Origin: Bacillus sp. Y1
GTDB taxonomy: Bacteria > Bacillota > Bacilli > Bacillales > Cytobacillaceae
DNA length: 64,000 bases
Assembly: GCF_003586445.1 (NCBI RefSeq)
Contig: NZ_CP030028.1
Span: 4,296,001-4,360,000 of the forward strand
Reading direction: 5' to 3'
Shown: positions 35,697-47,147 of the stretch, piece by piece
Numbering within the stretch: the first letter of the stretch is position 1
Layout: each line of letters begins with the position of its first letter
The notes under the pieces: model-generated
The model's input: only the letters and a program-made list of their open reading frames with translations
Database searches by the model: none
What the model was told of the DNA's origin: nothing
Translations under genes and position numbers: made by a program

Positions 35697-36947
35697 TTAT
35701 AAACTTGGAGCATTTGACGGTGCAGGAGGATGTAGTTTCCTTTCCTTCCCATATAGAACCATAAAGAAACAAGCAAGCCCAGCAAATAGAGTATATACCG
35801 TAATCATATGATCGTAATTAATGACCTCTGAAATAAGACCAAACAGTAGATAACCGACCGTTGATCCAATCTGTGTGGTATTCATATATAGCGTAGTTGC
35901 TGTTCCTGGAGCTTCCTGCATAAAGTCTTGGAAATAGGAAATGGCAATCCCAGAGGTTATGGAAACTTGCGCAGCACTCAAGATTTGCAATGGATATATT
36001 TGCCATGGTTCTGTAACAAATCCAAATAAAAAGAAATAAGCAAAAGCGGTAACAAAGCCCATTTTGACAAGCAGAGATACATCCATTCTTGTTGCAAGTA
36101 AGCCAAGACCAATCATCATTGGAACCTCAAAAATAGGAGGAACACTGAATATTAAGCCAACATCCATTTCTGTTCCATTTAATACCTTCGTAACAAATTG
36201 GGGAACATTTAACATATGAATAGAAGTAGCCGCTGAGAGTAATAAAGCCGCAGCTAAGTTAGCAAAAATATGGGGCTTTGAGATTGATTTCTTTACTGAA
36301 AGAGACTCCTGATTTACTACCTTCTGTTTTGCCACATCTTTTAGGAGAAAGACACTTGTTAAAAAGGCTAGTAAATAGCCTGTTGCAACAAATAAAAATA
36401 AACCTTTAAAATCAATTAAAACCAGTAGCCATGCCCCTAAAGCAGGGCCTACTGTCCACGCCAGGGCAAAAAACATTCGGAAAATATTCATAATAAAAGG
36501 AGTATGCTCAGAAGGAATAGCCGCCTCTTTTAGTGCATCTCTTGCATAAGCCCATAATTGAGGTACAGCAGCTGCCGAAGCCCCCAAGAGAAAGAAAGCA
36601 ACCAGCGACAAAGCAATATAATTTCGTAAAAAAGCAAATAATGCATATCCTATGATACCAGCAAAAGTTGTAATTATTAGTAACTTTCTTCGACTCAACT
36701 TCGTATCGGAATACTTTGCAACTGAACTACTAATTGTTACCCCACCTAGTGCAAGGATCGTCATAAAGACACCAAATCCTGCATTGCTCATTCCTACCTC
36801 ATCAATCCCAAAGAGCGATGAAAAAGGAATAAAAAACGAGGTAGAAAATCCTAAGATGGTATTAATTAAAAACAAAATTGGAAACGATGGAATATTCCAA
36901 ATGAATACTACTTTTTCTTTAAACGCGGAAATAAAATTCTTTTTCAT
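35697..36947 (-). CDS. MFS transporter, sugar-efflux (SET) type
   Basis: This 416-residue, twelve-helix MFS protein resembles SetA/SetB-type sugar efflux transporters: FGIDEVGMSNAGFGVFMTILALGGVTISSSVAKYSDTKLSRRKLL and, later, QDFMQEAPGTATTLYMNTTQIGS. Family members export sugars or sugar analogues and limit sugar-phosphate stress. The context (cellulase, phospho-beta-glucosidases) fits a role in relieving excess glucose or glucosides, but this is inference. The ribosome site before ATG 36947 is weak. The gene converges on the cellulase and is separated from the upstream GH1 gene by a long hairpin. Confidence 0.8.
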   Translation of the reverse strand: MKKNFISAFKEKVVFIWNIPSFPILFLINTILGFSTSFFIPFSSLFGIDEVGMSNAGFGVFMTILALGGVTISSSVAKYSDTKLSRRKLLIITTFAGIIGYALFAFLRNYIALSLVAFFLLGASAAAVPQLWAYARDALKEAAIPSEHTPFIMNIFRMFFALAWTVGPALGAWLLVLIDFKGLFLFVATGYLLAFLTSVFLLKDVAKQKVVNQESLSVKKSISKPHIFANLAAALLLSAATSIHMLNVPQFVTKVLNGTEMDVGLIFSVPPIFEVPMMIGLGLLATRMDVSLLVKMGFVTAFAYFFLFGFVTEPWQIYPLQILSAAQVSITSGIAISYFQDFMQEAPGTATTLYMNTTQIGSTVGYLLFGLISEVINYDHMITVYTLFAGLACFFMVLYGKERKLHPPAPSNAPSL

Positions 36948-36989
36948 AACTTCATCAATCCTATCTTTTGGATTCTAGAAATTGTAAAA

Positions 36990-37040
36990 GATAAATAAGG
37001 AAAGTGAAGATCAACAATTGATGATTTCCACTTCCTTATC
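36990..37040 (-). terminator. Terminator of the first GH1 gene
   Basis: A long imperfect stem (ATAAGGAAGTG with CACTTTCCTTAT) follows the GH1 stop on the minus strand. Confidence 0.7.
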
Positions 37041-37047
37041 TTTACAG

Positions 37048-38421
<1,374 letters not shown>

Positions 38422-38487
38422 CTATTCCCCCTCAGAACCCCAGGCTGTGTGTAGTTTCTATAGATTTTATTATATGCCTTTCCAGTT

Positions 38488-38505
38488 AATTGTCTATACT
38501 TTTAA
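38488..38505 (-). promoter_or_regulatory. GntR-type operator candidate upstream of first GH1 gene
   Basis: On the minus strand TTAAAAGTATAGACAATT. The GTATAGAC core is identical to the perfect palindrome at 41910-41925. It lies about 75 bases before the GH1 start. Confidence 0.55.
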
Positions 38506-38540
38506 TTTATATTATATATACAATTAACATATTATCATCC

Positions 38541-38566
38541 ACAAAAAACCTGCCAATAGACAGGTT
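38541..38566 (-). terminator. Intrinsic terminator of the hydroxyacid dehydrogenase
   Basis: On the minus strand AACCTG pairs with CAGGTT around an eight-base loop and is followed by TTTTGTGG, right after the stop codon. Confidence 0.8.
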
Positions 38567-38571
38567 CAATT

Positions 38572-39534
38572 CTAGACAACCACATGTTTTGGTGTCTGTT
38601 TATTTAAAGCTAACAAAAGGTTTTCTACTGCTAGATTGGCCATTCTTAATCTTGTTTGAATACTAGCACTACCTATATGGGGAAGAGTAACGACATTCGG
38701 GAGGGTTAACAACGGATGATCGAGTGGAACGGGTTCCTGCTCAAATACATCTAACCCCGCTCCCCAAATCTTACCTGCTAATAATGCGTCGTACAAATCT
38801 ACCTCATTAACAATCCCACCACGTGCGGTGTTGATTAAGATAGCTGTATTTTTCATCCATGCTAACTCTTTAGCACTAATCATATTTTTTGTTTCCGGAC
38901 TGTAGGGTGTCATAATACATACATAGTCAGAATCCTTTAATAACTGATCTAATTCTACATACTTCATTTGATATGTTTCCTCAAGCTCAGGTTTTTGAGA
39001 ACGATTATAATAGAGAATATTCATATCAAATCCTCTTGCTCTCTTAGCTAATGAAGCCCCAATTCTTCCCATCCCGATAATACCTATCGTGGCGCCATAA
39101 ATATCCTGCCCGGTTAACTGCATAGGAGACCATGTTTTCCAGTCTCCTCTCCTTAAATAGTTTGATGACTCTACTACTCTTCTAGCGGTGGCCATAAGTA
39201 AGGCATATGTTAAATCCGCAGTTGTTTCTGTTAAAACGCCTGGAGTATTTGTTACAGTAATCCCCTTATCTTTTGCAGCTTGAATATCAATATTATTGTA
39301 ACCGACCGCCATATTACTAATAACCTTTAAGCGTTTAGCCCGTTCTAACAATGCTTGGTCAATGGTATCTGTTAATAAACAAAACAGACCATCAGCTTCT
39401 TCAATTTCTTTTTCTAAAACCGCCCTAGGTATTGGAATATCTGTTTCATTCCATATCTGTATCTCACAACTTTCACTTATTCTATCAATAATTTCAATAG
39501 GCATACTCCTCGTGATCAACACTCTTGGTTTCAA
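38572..39534 (-). CDS. D-isomer 2-hydroxyacid dehydrogenase (glyoxylate/hydroxypyruvate-reductase type)
   Basis: The 320-residue NAD(P)H enzyme has the GxGxxG fold in GATIGIIGMGRIGASLAKRARG near residue 150. Catalytic residues are the Arg in INTARGGIVNEVDL, Glu in AGLDVFEQEPVP and His in VTLPHIGSAS. It resembles GyaR/GhrB and B. subtilis YvcT; reduction of glyoxylate, hydroxypyruvate or 2-ketogluconate is typical. The start is TTG 39534, with GGAGG seven bases upstream. A terminator separates it from the second GH1 gene. Why it sits between two phospho-beta-glucosidases is unclear; it could act on an oxidised cello-sugar product. Confidence 0.88.
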   Translation of the reverse strand: MKPRVLITRSMPIEIIDRISESCEIQIWNETDIPIPRAVLEKEIEEADGLFCLLTDTIDQALLERAKRLKVISNMAVGYNNIDIQAAKDKGITVTNTPGVLTETTADLTYALLMATARRVVESSNYLRRGDWKTWSPMQLTGQDIYGATIGIIGMGRIGASLAKRARGFDMNILYYNRSQKPELEETYQMKYVELDQLLKDSDYVCIMTPYSPETKNMISAKELAWMKNTAILINTARGGIVNEVDLYDALLAGKIWGAGLDVFEQEPVPLDHPLLTLPNVVTLPHIGSASIQTRLRMANLAVENLLLALNKQTPKHVVV

Positions 39535-39569
39535 GTGATCGCCTCCTAGTCTTAATAAGAATTCCCCAT

Positions 39570-39605
39570 TTTAATAAAAAATCCTTCACAATACATGTGA
39601 AGGAT
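39570..39605 (-). terminator. Intrinsic terminator of gntR-GH1
   Basis: On the minus strand ATCCTTCACA pairs with TGTGAAGGAT, followed by TTTTTATT. Confidence 0.88.
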
Positions 39606-39614
39606 CCCCGAATA

Positions 39615-41072
<1,458 letters not shown>

Positions 41073-41088
41073 CTAGTAAGTGAAATAA

Positions 41089-41808
41089 TTACCTTTTAAT
41101 ACTAACCGTTGAAAATTCAAACTTATCATAACGATGTCTTGAAAACGAATATTCAAAAGGAACCCCGTTATTTAAATAAACAACCTGCTCTACTTCTAAT
41201 ACAGGATCATCCTTTTGACAACGCAAATGCAATTGATCCATTTGATTTGACTTACACGCTCGTATCTTTTTATGAGTCCCCGCCACAGTAAGCTCTAGGG
41301 TATCTGTAATATAGCTATATATCGATGCATGCAATATTTTTTCATTAATTCCTGGAATTAAGGGAGTCGGCATATACGTATGCTCAATTACATACGGTTC
41401 GCCCTCCACTGTTCGCAATCGAATAATGTCGTAAATAGGGGTATCAAGATCAATGGAGAGATGCGAAGCAATTTCTTCGGTTGGAAACTTCACTTCAAAT
41501 TGTAGTACTTTGCTCGTAATCTCTTGGCCTTTTCCTTTTAACAAGTGAGATAAACCTTGAGAGTCATTACCCACGACATTTACTTTATTCGTTTGTATAG
41601 CAGATTTAACTATAAACGTTCCATGCCCGCGTTTTCGATAAAGATATCCTTCCATTACTAGAATATCTAGAGCTCGCTTCATCGTCATTCGACTGCACCC
41701 AAATTGATTAGCTAATGTGATTTCATCAGGAATCGGCTGATCGGTTGAATAAAATCCATCAATTACTCTTTTCCTCATTTCATCCGATATTTGTTGGTAT
41801 TTAATCAA
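41089..41808 (-). CDS. GntR/HutC-family regulator
   Basis: It has an N-terminal winged helix (IKYQQISDEMRKRVIDGFYS, then EITLANQFGCSRMTMKRALDILVMEGYLYRKRGHGTFIV) and a C-terminal UTRA ligand domain (from about residue 85; YEHTYMPTP is replaced here by VIEHTYMPTPLIPGI). About 239 residues, usual for GmuR/BglR/TreR-like regulators of phospho-glucoside genes. TTG 41808 has GGCGGTGA upstream. ATG 41823 lacks a clear site but is possible. The perfect palindrome AAATGTATAGACATTT about 100 bases upstream is its probable operator. The ligand is likely a sugar phosphate (inference). Confidence 0.88.
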   Translation of the reverse strand: MIKYQQISDEMRKRVIDGFYSTDQPIPDEITLANQFGCSRMTMKRALDILVMEGYLYRKRGHGTFIVKSAIQTNKVNVVGNDSQGLSHLLKGKGQEITSKVLQFEVKFPTEEIASHLSIDLDTPIYDIIRLRTVEGEPYVIEHTYMPTPLIPGINEKILHASIYSYITDTLELTVAGTHKKIRACKSNQMDQLHLRCQKDDPVLEVEQVVYLNNGVPFEYSFSRHRYDKFEFSTVSIKR

Positions 41809-41909
41809 TAAGTTCACCGCCATATTTTGTCTAACTTGATCTCTGTTAAAAAGATCGCCAAGTGATCATCTTTTTATTACATATAATATAATTATAATCA
41901 TTTATTTTT

Positions 41910-41925
41910 AAATGTATAGACATTT
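41910..41925 (-). promoter_or_regulatory. GntR operator candidate (perfect palindrome)
   Basis: AAATGTATAGACATTT: arms AAATGT and ACATTT around ATAG. It resembles TreR/GmuR-type sites and recurs in degenerate form before the first GH1 gene and bdhA. Confidence 0.65.
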
Positions 41926-41999
41926 ATTACGAAACACTAACTTAAAGGGCATAACCTTGGGTGTTACCCTAATCACTGTCCTTCTTTCTATTAAAACAT

Positions 42000-42041
42000 A
42001 AGAAAACTCGCTTCACCAATAAGGGAGCGAGTTTTCTTATA
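42000..42041 (-). terminator. Intrinsic terminator of the 42-43 kb MFS gene
   Basis: On the minus strand AAGAAAACTCGCT pairs with AGCGAGTTTTCTT, leaving a T-rich descending arm. Confidence 0.88.
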
Positions 42042-42048
42042 TCAATTA

Positions 42049-43248
42049 TTATACCTTTTCAGGTGTGCCCAATTTCGGGTGCTTCGATGAGCGTTTCACC
42101 CATATCATTGTTGTCATTAATGTAAATAATAATAATATTAACCCTAATACAAATGGATAAATGATATTCACATCATATAGTAATCCAGCAAGTGTTGGTC
42201 CAAGAATATTCCCGATACTCATATACGCGTTGTTCATCCCCATTGCAAAACCTTGTTCACGACCAGCAAGCTTTGAGATCAGGGTGTTTAACACTGGACG
42301 TAGTATAGAAGTTGCTAAGAAGATAATTAAAGTAATACCAAAGAACAGCACATAGCTTGAAGCAAAGATTGATAGCAAAAATCCTACTGTAGCAACTCCT
42401 AAGAAGATATTTAGGACTTTTTCTTCCCCAAGGTTTACCACCAATCGATCAACAACAAACAATTGAACAATCGTACTGATGATTCCTGTCGCTGTAATCA
42501 TCAAAGCAATTTCCTGAGGAGTCGCACCGAACTCATTATCAACAAACAATCCTAGTACTGATTCATAGGACATTAATCCAAAGCTCATAACGAGGGTAAT
42601 CACTAAAGGAATAAAATAAGGCATCTTCACTGATCGACCAAGCTTTTTCACCATCGATTCATCATCATAATGAATTCCTTCTGCTTGTTCCTGTTGGCTT
42701 TCTTTAAGAACAATGATTGAAAATATGACTGCTACTAGCGAAACAATCGCTGATATTAAGAACGGTACTTTTAATCCGTATTCCGTTAAAAAGCCACCAA
42801 TCCCTGGTCCAATCACAATTCCAAGTGACATAGCAGCTGAGATCAAACTGTTTCCTTTGGCACGCTGCTCCATCGTTGTAATGTCTGCAACATACGCAAA
42901 TATGGCAGGTACAAGAAGGGCTGCTCCAATTCCACCGATTACCCGTGAAAAATATAACCACCAAATGGTATCAACTGCATAAAAAATAAACATCGATGCT
43001 GTTAATCCAACTAGTCCGTAAATAATCATTTTTCTTCGACCGTATTGATCCGTCCATTTTCCGGCAATCGGTGAGAAAATAAGCTGTGCTCCAGCAAAAA
43101 TCGCTATCATTAGACCGGCTGCTGTTCCTCCCTGTCCAATCGATTGCAAATATGCAGGCAAAATTGGGATAATAATACCGAAGCTCCCAATTGCTATAAA
43201 CATATTAATCATAAGTACAATTAACTTTTTCCTTTGTTCCGCGCTCAC
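42049..43248 (-). CDS. MFS drug-efflux-type transporter (Bmr/NorA-like)
   Basis: This 399-residue twelve-helix protein has the DHA1 motif A (GKWTDQYGRRKMIIYGLVG) and motif C on helix 5 (ISAAMSLGIVIGPGIGGFL), the hallmark of antiporters. It resembles Bacillus Bmr/Blt and Staphylococcus NorA, which export quinolones and cationic dyes. The substrate is inferred only at family level. The start is GTG 43248, with GGAGGTG upstream. It is monocistronic with its own terminator and no linked regulator, and it is not obviously related to the flanking sugar loci. Confidence 0.88.
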   Translation of the reverse strand: MSAEQRKKLIVLMINMFIAIGSFGIIIPILPAYLQSIGQGGTAAGLMIAIFAGAQLIFSPIAGKWTDQYGRRKMIIYGLVGLTASMFIFYAVDTIWWLYFSRVIGGIGAALLVPAIFAYVADITTMEQRAKGNSLISAAMSLGIVIGPGIGGFLTEYGLKVPFLISAIVSLVAVIFSIIVLKESQQEQAEGIHYDDESMVKKLGRSVKMPYFIPLVITLVMSFGLMSYESVLGLFVDNEFGATPQEIALMITATGIISTIVQLFVVDRLVVNLGEEKVLNIFLGVATVGFLLSIFASSYVLFFGITLIIFLATSILRPVLNTLISKLAGREQGFAMGMNNAYMSIGNILGPTLAGLLYDVNIIYPFVLGLILLLFTLMTTMIWVKRSSKHPKLGTPEKV

Positions 43249-43375
43249 GTGAGCACCTCCATCCCCCTGCGAGAAGTAGGTAAACCATTTATCTCTCGCC
43301 TCAAATCACCTAAGTATACCACCAAACATTCTTAAAAATGTACGATAAAAACCGACTTTACTAAAATTTAACCAA

Positions 43376-43412
43376 AAAAAACTGTAAACATTCGCTGTTT
43401 ACAGTTTTTTAT
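43376..43412 (-). terminator. Intrinsic terminator of the nag operon
   Basis: On the minus strand ACTGTAAAC pairs with GTTTACAGT around AGCGAAT and is followed by eight T. Confidence 0.92.
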
Positions 43413-43430
43413 GTCAATATTCATTTATAT

Positions 43431-44879
43431 TTACTTGTTCTTACGAATTTTATCAACCTCATCGGCAACGAACTGCACTTGGGTTCCGACGATGACTTGA
43501 ATACTGTTTTGCCCGACAATATTGATCCCTGGAATGCCTGTTGATTTAATTTTCGCTTGGTCAACAGCTCCCATATCTTTAACCTCTACGCGAAGACGAG
43601 TGACGCAATTGTCTACTGAAGTGACATTGGCATCTCCACCTAAGCCTTCATAAATGACAGCTGCCATTTGTGCGAACTTGTCATGACCAGTCGAAACAGC
43701 TTCTCCTGTTTCCTCTGTTTCTTCTTCACGACCAGGAGTCATTAAATTGAACTTTGTGATTAAGAAACGGAATAAGAAATAATAAATAGCAGCAAATACT
43801 AAGCCTTGCACAAGAAGCATATACGGTTGGTTAGCGAGTGGCAATCTTGAGCTTAATACAAAGTCAACGAAACCAGCACTAAAGCCAAATCCTGCTGTCC
43901 AGTGGAAAAGAGATGCCACAGCTAGAGAAATTCCTGTTAACACCGCGTGAACCACATATAACATTGGTGCAACGAACATAAATGCGAATTCTAACGGTTC
44001 TGTTACTCCAGTAAAGAATGAAGCAAATCCTGCTGCAAGCATTAAGGAAGCTACTTGCTTTTTACGAGCGGTTTTCGCTGTATGGTACATCGCAAGTGCC
44101 GCTGCCGGTAAACCAAACATCATGACAGGGAAGAAACCAGCTTGGTACATACCTGTTGTTCCTTTTGTTCCATTTCCAGACCAGAAGTTACCGATATCGT
44201 TAATGCCAGCCACATCAAACCAGAATACAGAGTTAAGCGCGTGGTGTAACCCCGTAGGAATTAATAATCGGTTAAAGAAGCCATACAATCCTGCTCCAAT
44301 AAAATCAAGCTTACTGAACGCTGTACCAAATGAAACCAATCCAGTGAAAATAACTGGCCATGCAAAGAAAAGAACTAATGATACCACTAACATAGACACA
44401 GCAGTCATAATAGGTACGAGACGTTTTCCACTAAAGAAGGCAAGGGCATCTGGCAGCTTTACATGACTAAAACGATTGTAGGCAAACGCTGCTACTAACC
44501 CTGATAAAATACCAATAAATTGATTTCCGATTTTTCCAAACGCAGCATTTACCTCAGCTGGATCAATCCCTTGAAGCATGGCCACAGCGTTCGTTGAAAG
44601 TAATGTCGTAACAACCAAATACGCAACGAGACCACTTAGGGCTGCAGATCCATCTTTATCCTTAGACATTCCTAGGGCAACCCCAACCGCAAAGAGAATG
44701 GCCATATTATCAATGATGGATCCTCCTGCTTTAATCAGAAACGCTGCGACTGGACTACCTGCACCCCAGCCAGATGGGTCTATCCAATAACCAATCCCCA
44801 TCAGAATAGCTGCTGCTGGTAAAACGGCCACAGGAAGCATAAGTGAACGACCAATTTTTTGTAAATACTTCATCACCAT
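43431..44879 (-). CDS. nagP: N-acetylglucosamine-specific PTS EIICB component
   Basis: This 482-residue glucose-superfamily PTS permease begins MKYLQKIGRSLMLPVAVLPAAAILMGIGYWIDP. It has the EIIC active region with GLHHALNSVFWF and FFTGVTEPLEFAFMF. The C-terminal EIIB domain (from about residue 405) carries the phospho-Cys in SVDNCVTRLRVEVKD. No EIIA domain is attached, as in B. subtilis NagP, so a shared EIIA is needed. Its position after nagA-nagB-nagR and the SIS gene supports the GlcNAc assignment. The ATG has GGAGGG seven bases upstream. Confidence 0.93.
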   Translation of the reverse strand: MVMKYLQKIGRSLMLPVAVLPAAAILMGIGYWIDPSGWGAGSPVAAFLIKAGGSIIDNMAILFAVGVALGMSKDKDGSAALSGLVAYLVVTTLLSTNAVAMLQGIDPAEVNAAFGKIGNQFIGILSGLVAAFAYNRFSHVKLPDALAFFSGKRLVPIMTAVSMLVVSLVLFFAWPVIFTGLVSFGTAFSKLDFIGAGLYGFFNRLLIPTGLHHALNSVFWFDVAGINDIGNFWSGNGTKGTTGMYQAGFFPVMMFGLPAAALAMYHTAKTARKKQVASLMLAAGFASFFTGVTEPLEFAFMFVAPMLYVVHAVLTGISLAVASLFHWTAGFGFSAGFVDFVLSSRLPLANQPYMLLVQGLVFAAIYYFLFRFLITKFNLMTPGREEETEETGEAVSTGHDKFAQMAAVIYEGLGGDANVTSVDNCVTRLRVEVKDMGAVDQAKIKSTGIPGINIVGQNSIQVIVGTQVQFVADEVDKIRKNK

Positions 44880-44911
44880 TTTGTTTCCCTCCTCTTTCTC
44901 CTCAATAAAAG

Positions 44912-45661
44912 TTATTTATATAAATTTGTTACTAACATAGGGATTCTTTCTTTGTAGCGATCAATTAATTGTTGATTATGCGAACCAGCATCGTTGGCAT
45001 TATTGCTTAAAAACACTGGGGGCTCTTTTCCCTCTTCAAGCATCATCTGAACGGTTTCAGCCATGATCGCATTCACGATCGTCATACCAATAATAGAAGA
45101 ACCGGAGCTAAACCCACTTGCACTCTTAGGATGATGCAAAAGGGTGTCACCTATCTCAATGTGATTATCAATGGTCAAATCAGCGATCTCAAACAAGTAC
45201 TTTCCACTTTCATGCCTAGAAGCTTGTGTGGCTGCATAACGAGGGGAAGTAATCGCAATGACATACGCACCCCTCTCCCTCGCAATTTCAGCCACTTCAA
45301 TCGGAACGGGATTTCTTCCAGAAGTAGAAGCCACGATAATGATATCACCTGCTAAAATATTGCTAGAAGATAGATGCTCTTTTGCTAGACCACTCTTTTT
45401 TTCTAGATTGGATGATTCAACTGCTCCTTTGTGCAGCATCAAATCTTCTATGAGAATCGGGCTAATCGGAGCGAGTCCACCTGCGCGGTAAAAGAGTTCT
45501 TCTGCGAGCATATGGGAGTGTCCAGAGCCAAACACATGGATGATGCCATCATTTTGAATACATCGAGCAATCTCATGAGCCGCTTCTCTCATTTTCCCCT
45601 GTTCCTCATTTTCAACCTCATCGAGTAAGTCTCTCAGTTTTTGAAAATACTCTTTCATCAT
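44912..45661 (-). CDS. SIS-domain protein (UPF0309 type) in the nag operon
   Basis: The 249-residue protein has one sugar-isomerase fold: IHVFGSGHSHMLAEELFYRAGGLAPISP with the phosphosugar loop, then IIIVASTSGRNPVPIEVAEIARERGAYVIAIT, the usual Ser/Thr-rich binding loop. It resembles the uncharacterised UPF0309 proteins and is shorter than the MurNAc-6-phosphate etherase MurQ. The reaction is unknown; handling of an amino-sugar phosphate is suggested only by its place between nagR and nagP. GGGAG precedes the ATG pair at 45661/45658. Confidence 0.8.
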   Translation of the reverse strand: MMKEYFQKLRDLLDEVENEEQGKMREAAHEIARCIQNDGIIHVFGSGHSHMLAEELFYRAGGLAPISPILIEDLMLHKGAVESSNLEKKSGLAKEHLSSSNILAGDIIIVASTSGRNPVPIEVAEIARERGAYVIAITSPRYAATQASRHESGKYLFEIADLTIDNHIEIGDTLLHHPKSASGFSSGSSIIGMTIVNAIMAETVQMMLEEGKEPPVFLSNNANDAGSHNQQLIDRYKERIPMLVTNLYK

Positions 45662-45679
45662 GTTCTCCCACCTCCCCTT

Positions 45680-46402
45680 TTATCTCTTCATGTCGATCAT
45701 AAACTTGTAGCGATCTGCCCGGTAAGAGGACTTCACCACTTCAATGGGGGTTTCATCTTCAAGATATGTGTTTCTCTGAATCAGCATGATTGGTGCACCC
45801 TCTTTAATGCTTAAATACTCTGATTCAATTTGATTCGCCACCGAAGATTCAATAATTTGTCTTGCATGATCAATTTTAAAGCCTAACGTACCCTCGATAT
45901 ACTCATACAACGAACGATTCACAATCTCTTTTGTCAGGCCCTTTACCTTGTCTGCGGATATATAGGTAGTTTCAAGTGCCATTGGCACCTGGTCAGCCAG
46001 ACGGATTCGTTTGATTTCGTACACAGGACTACTTTCCTCAATTGAAAGATATTTTGCGATACGAACAGGTGCTGGAATGACTTCGAAGTTTATCAGCTGA
46101 CTACCCGGTTCCAAGCCCCTGGCTCTCATATCTTCAGTAAAGCTTGTTAGCCCTTGCAATCCTTGCTCTACCTTTCTTTCTGCTACAAAGGTACCCTTCC
46201 CTTGGAGTCGATATAAGTACCCGTCATTTACTAACTTCGTGAATGCTTGGCGAACCGTCATTCGACTAATTTGGTAGGTTTCCGCATATTCCCGCTCCGG
46301 TGGTAGGGCATCTCCAGGCTTCAAATCCCCTTTTTCAATTTGGTCCTTTATCAGCTCCTCCAGCTGATAATAGATAGGAATAGGCGAGTTTTTATTAATC
46401 AT
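45680..46402 (-). CDS. nagR: GntR-family repressor of N-acetylglucosamine genes
   Basis: This 240-residue HutC-subfamily regulator (YvoA/DasR type) has a winged helix (SPIPIYYQLEELIKDQIEKGDLKPGD, then PPEREYAETYQISRMTVRQAFTKLVNDGYLYRLQGKGTFVA) and a UTRA domain from about residue 85. In Bacillus, NagR binds TGGTCTAGACCA-like sites and is released by GlcN-6-P or GlcNAc-6-P. Such a site lies before nagA. The gene overlaps the end of nagB by eight bases. Confidence 0.94.
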   Translation of the reverse strand: MINKNSPIPIYYQLEELIKDQIEKGDLKPGDALPPEREYAETYQISRMTVRQAFTKLVNDGYLYRLQGKGTFVAERKVEQGLQGLTSFTEDMRARGLEPGSQLINFEVIPAPVRIAKYLSIEESSPVYEIKRIRLADQVPMALETTYISADKVKGLTKEIVNRSLYEYIEGTLGFKIDHARQIIESSVANQIESEYLSIKEGAPIMLIQRNTYLEDETPIEVVKSSYRADRYKFMIDMKR

Positions 46403-47147
46403 ACGTAACTTCCTTTTTCTTTAAATTTCCAATCGCAGCTTCATCTGCAATTATAGTGACAGAAGGATGTTGCTTTAAGATAGACGCAGGAAACTGCTCG
46501 GTCACATCTCCCGATAATAGTTTGGCTAACGCATCATGCTTATGCTCACCTGATATTAGTAAGAGAATTTCCTTGCTCTTCATAATCGAAGCAATCCCCA
46601 TGGTGACGGCCTTTTTCGGCACGTCCTCCATTTTCTCAAAATAGATGGAGTTTGCTTCTCTAGTTGACTCGGCTAATTCCACCACATGTGTATACGATTC
46701 AAAAGAAGCACCCGGTTCATTAAAACCAATATGACCGTTAGACCCGATTCCCAATAACTGAAGATCGATTCCGCCTTTTGCTATAATTTGCTCATCGTAA
46801 TTTTGACACTCTTGCTCAAGATCTACCGCTGTTCCGTTTGGCACAAAGGTATTTTCCAGATCAATATCAATATGATTAAAAAAATGATCATTCATATAGT
46901 AACGGTAGCTATTCGGATTCTGTCCTGTTAACCCAATATATTCGTCCAAGTTAAAGCTCACAACTTGTTTGTAAGATGTTTTTCCATGCTTATAATCCTC
47001 AATCAGCTTTTCATACGTCCCTAGTGGTGTTCCCCCAGTTGCTAATCCAAGCGTAATGTTTGGATTAGCTCGGACCTTATCACTGATATAACTTGCTGCC
47101 AGTTCACACATATGCTCATAGTTTTTCACTTCAATTAGTTTCATCAT
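46395..47147 (-). CDS. nagB: Glucosamine-6-phosphate deaminase
   Basis: NagB converts glucosamine-6-phosphate to fructose-6-phosphate and ammonia. The 250 residues have LGLATGGTPLGTYEKL at the N-terminus, FNLDEYIGL with the catalytic Asp, and GIGSNGHIGFNEPG with the catalytic His. The length is normal for the shorter Bacillus enzymes without the E. coli allosteric tail. The start ATG pair (47147/47144) abuts the nagA stop. Confidence 0.97.
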   Translation of the reverse strand: MMKLIEVKNYEHMCELAASYISDKVRANPNITLGLATGGTPLGTYEKLIEDYKHGKTSYKQVVSFNLDEYIGLTGQNPNSYRYYMNDHFFNHIDIDLENTFVPNGTAVDLEQECQNYDEQIIAKGGIDLQLLGIGSNGHIGFNEPGASFESYTHVVELAESTREANSIYFEKMEDVPKKAVTMGIASIMKSKEILLLISGEHKHDALAKLLSGDVTEQFPASILKQHPSVTIIADEAAIGNLKKKEVTYD

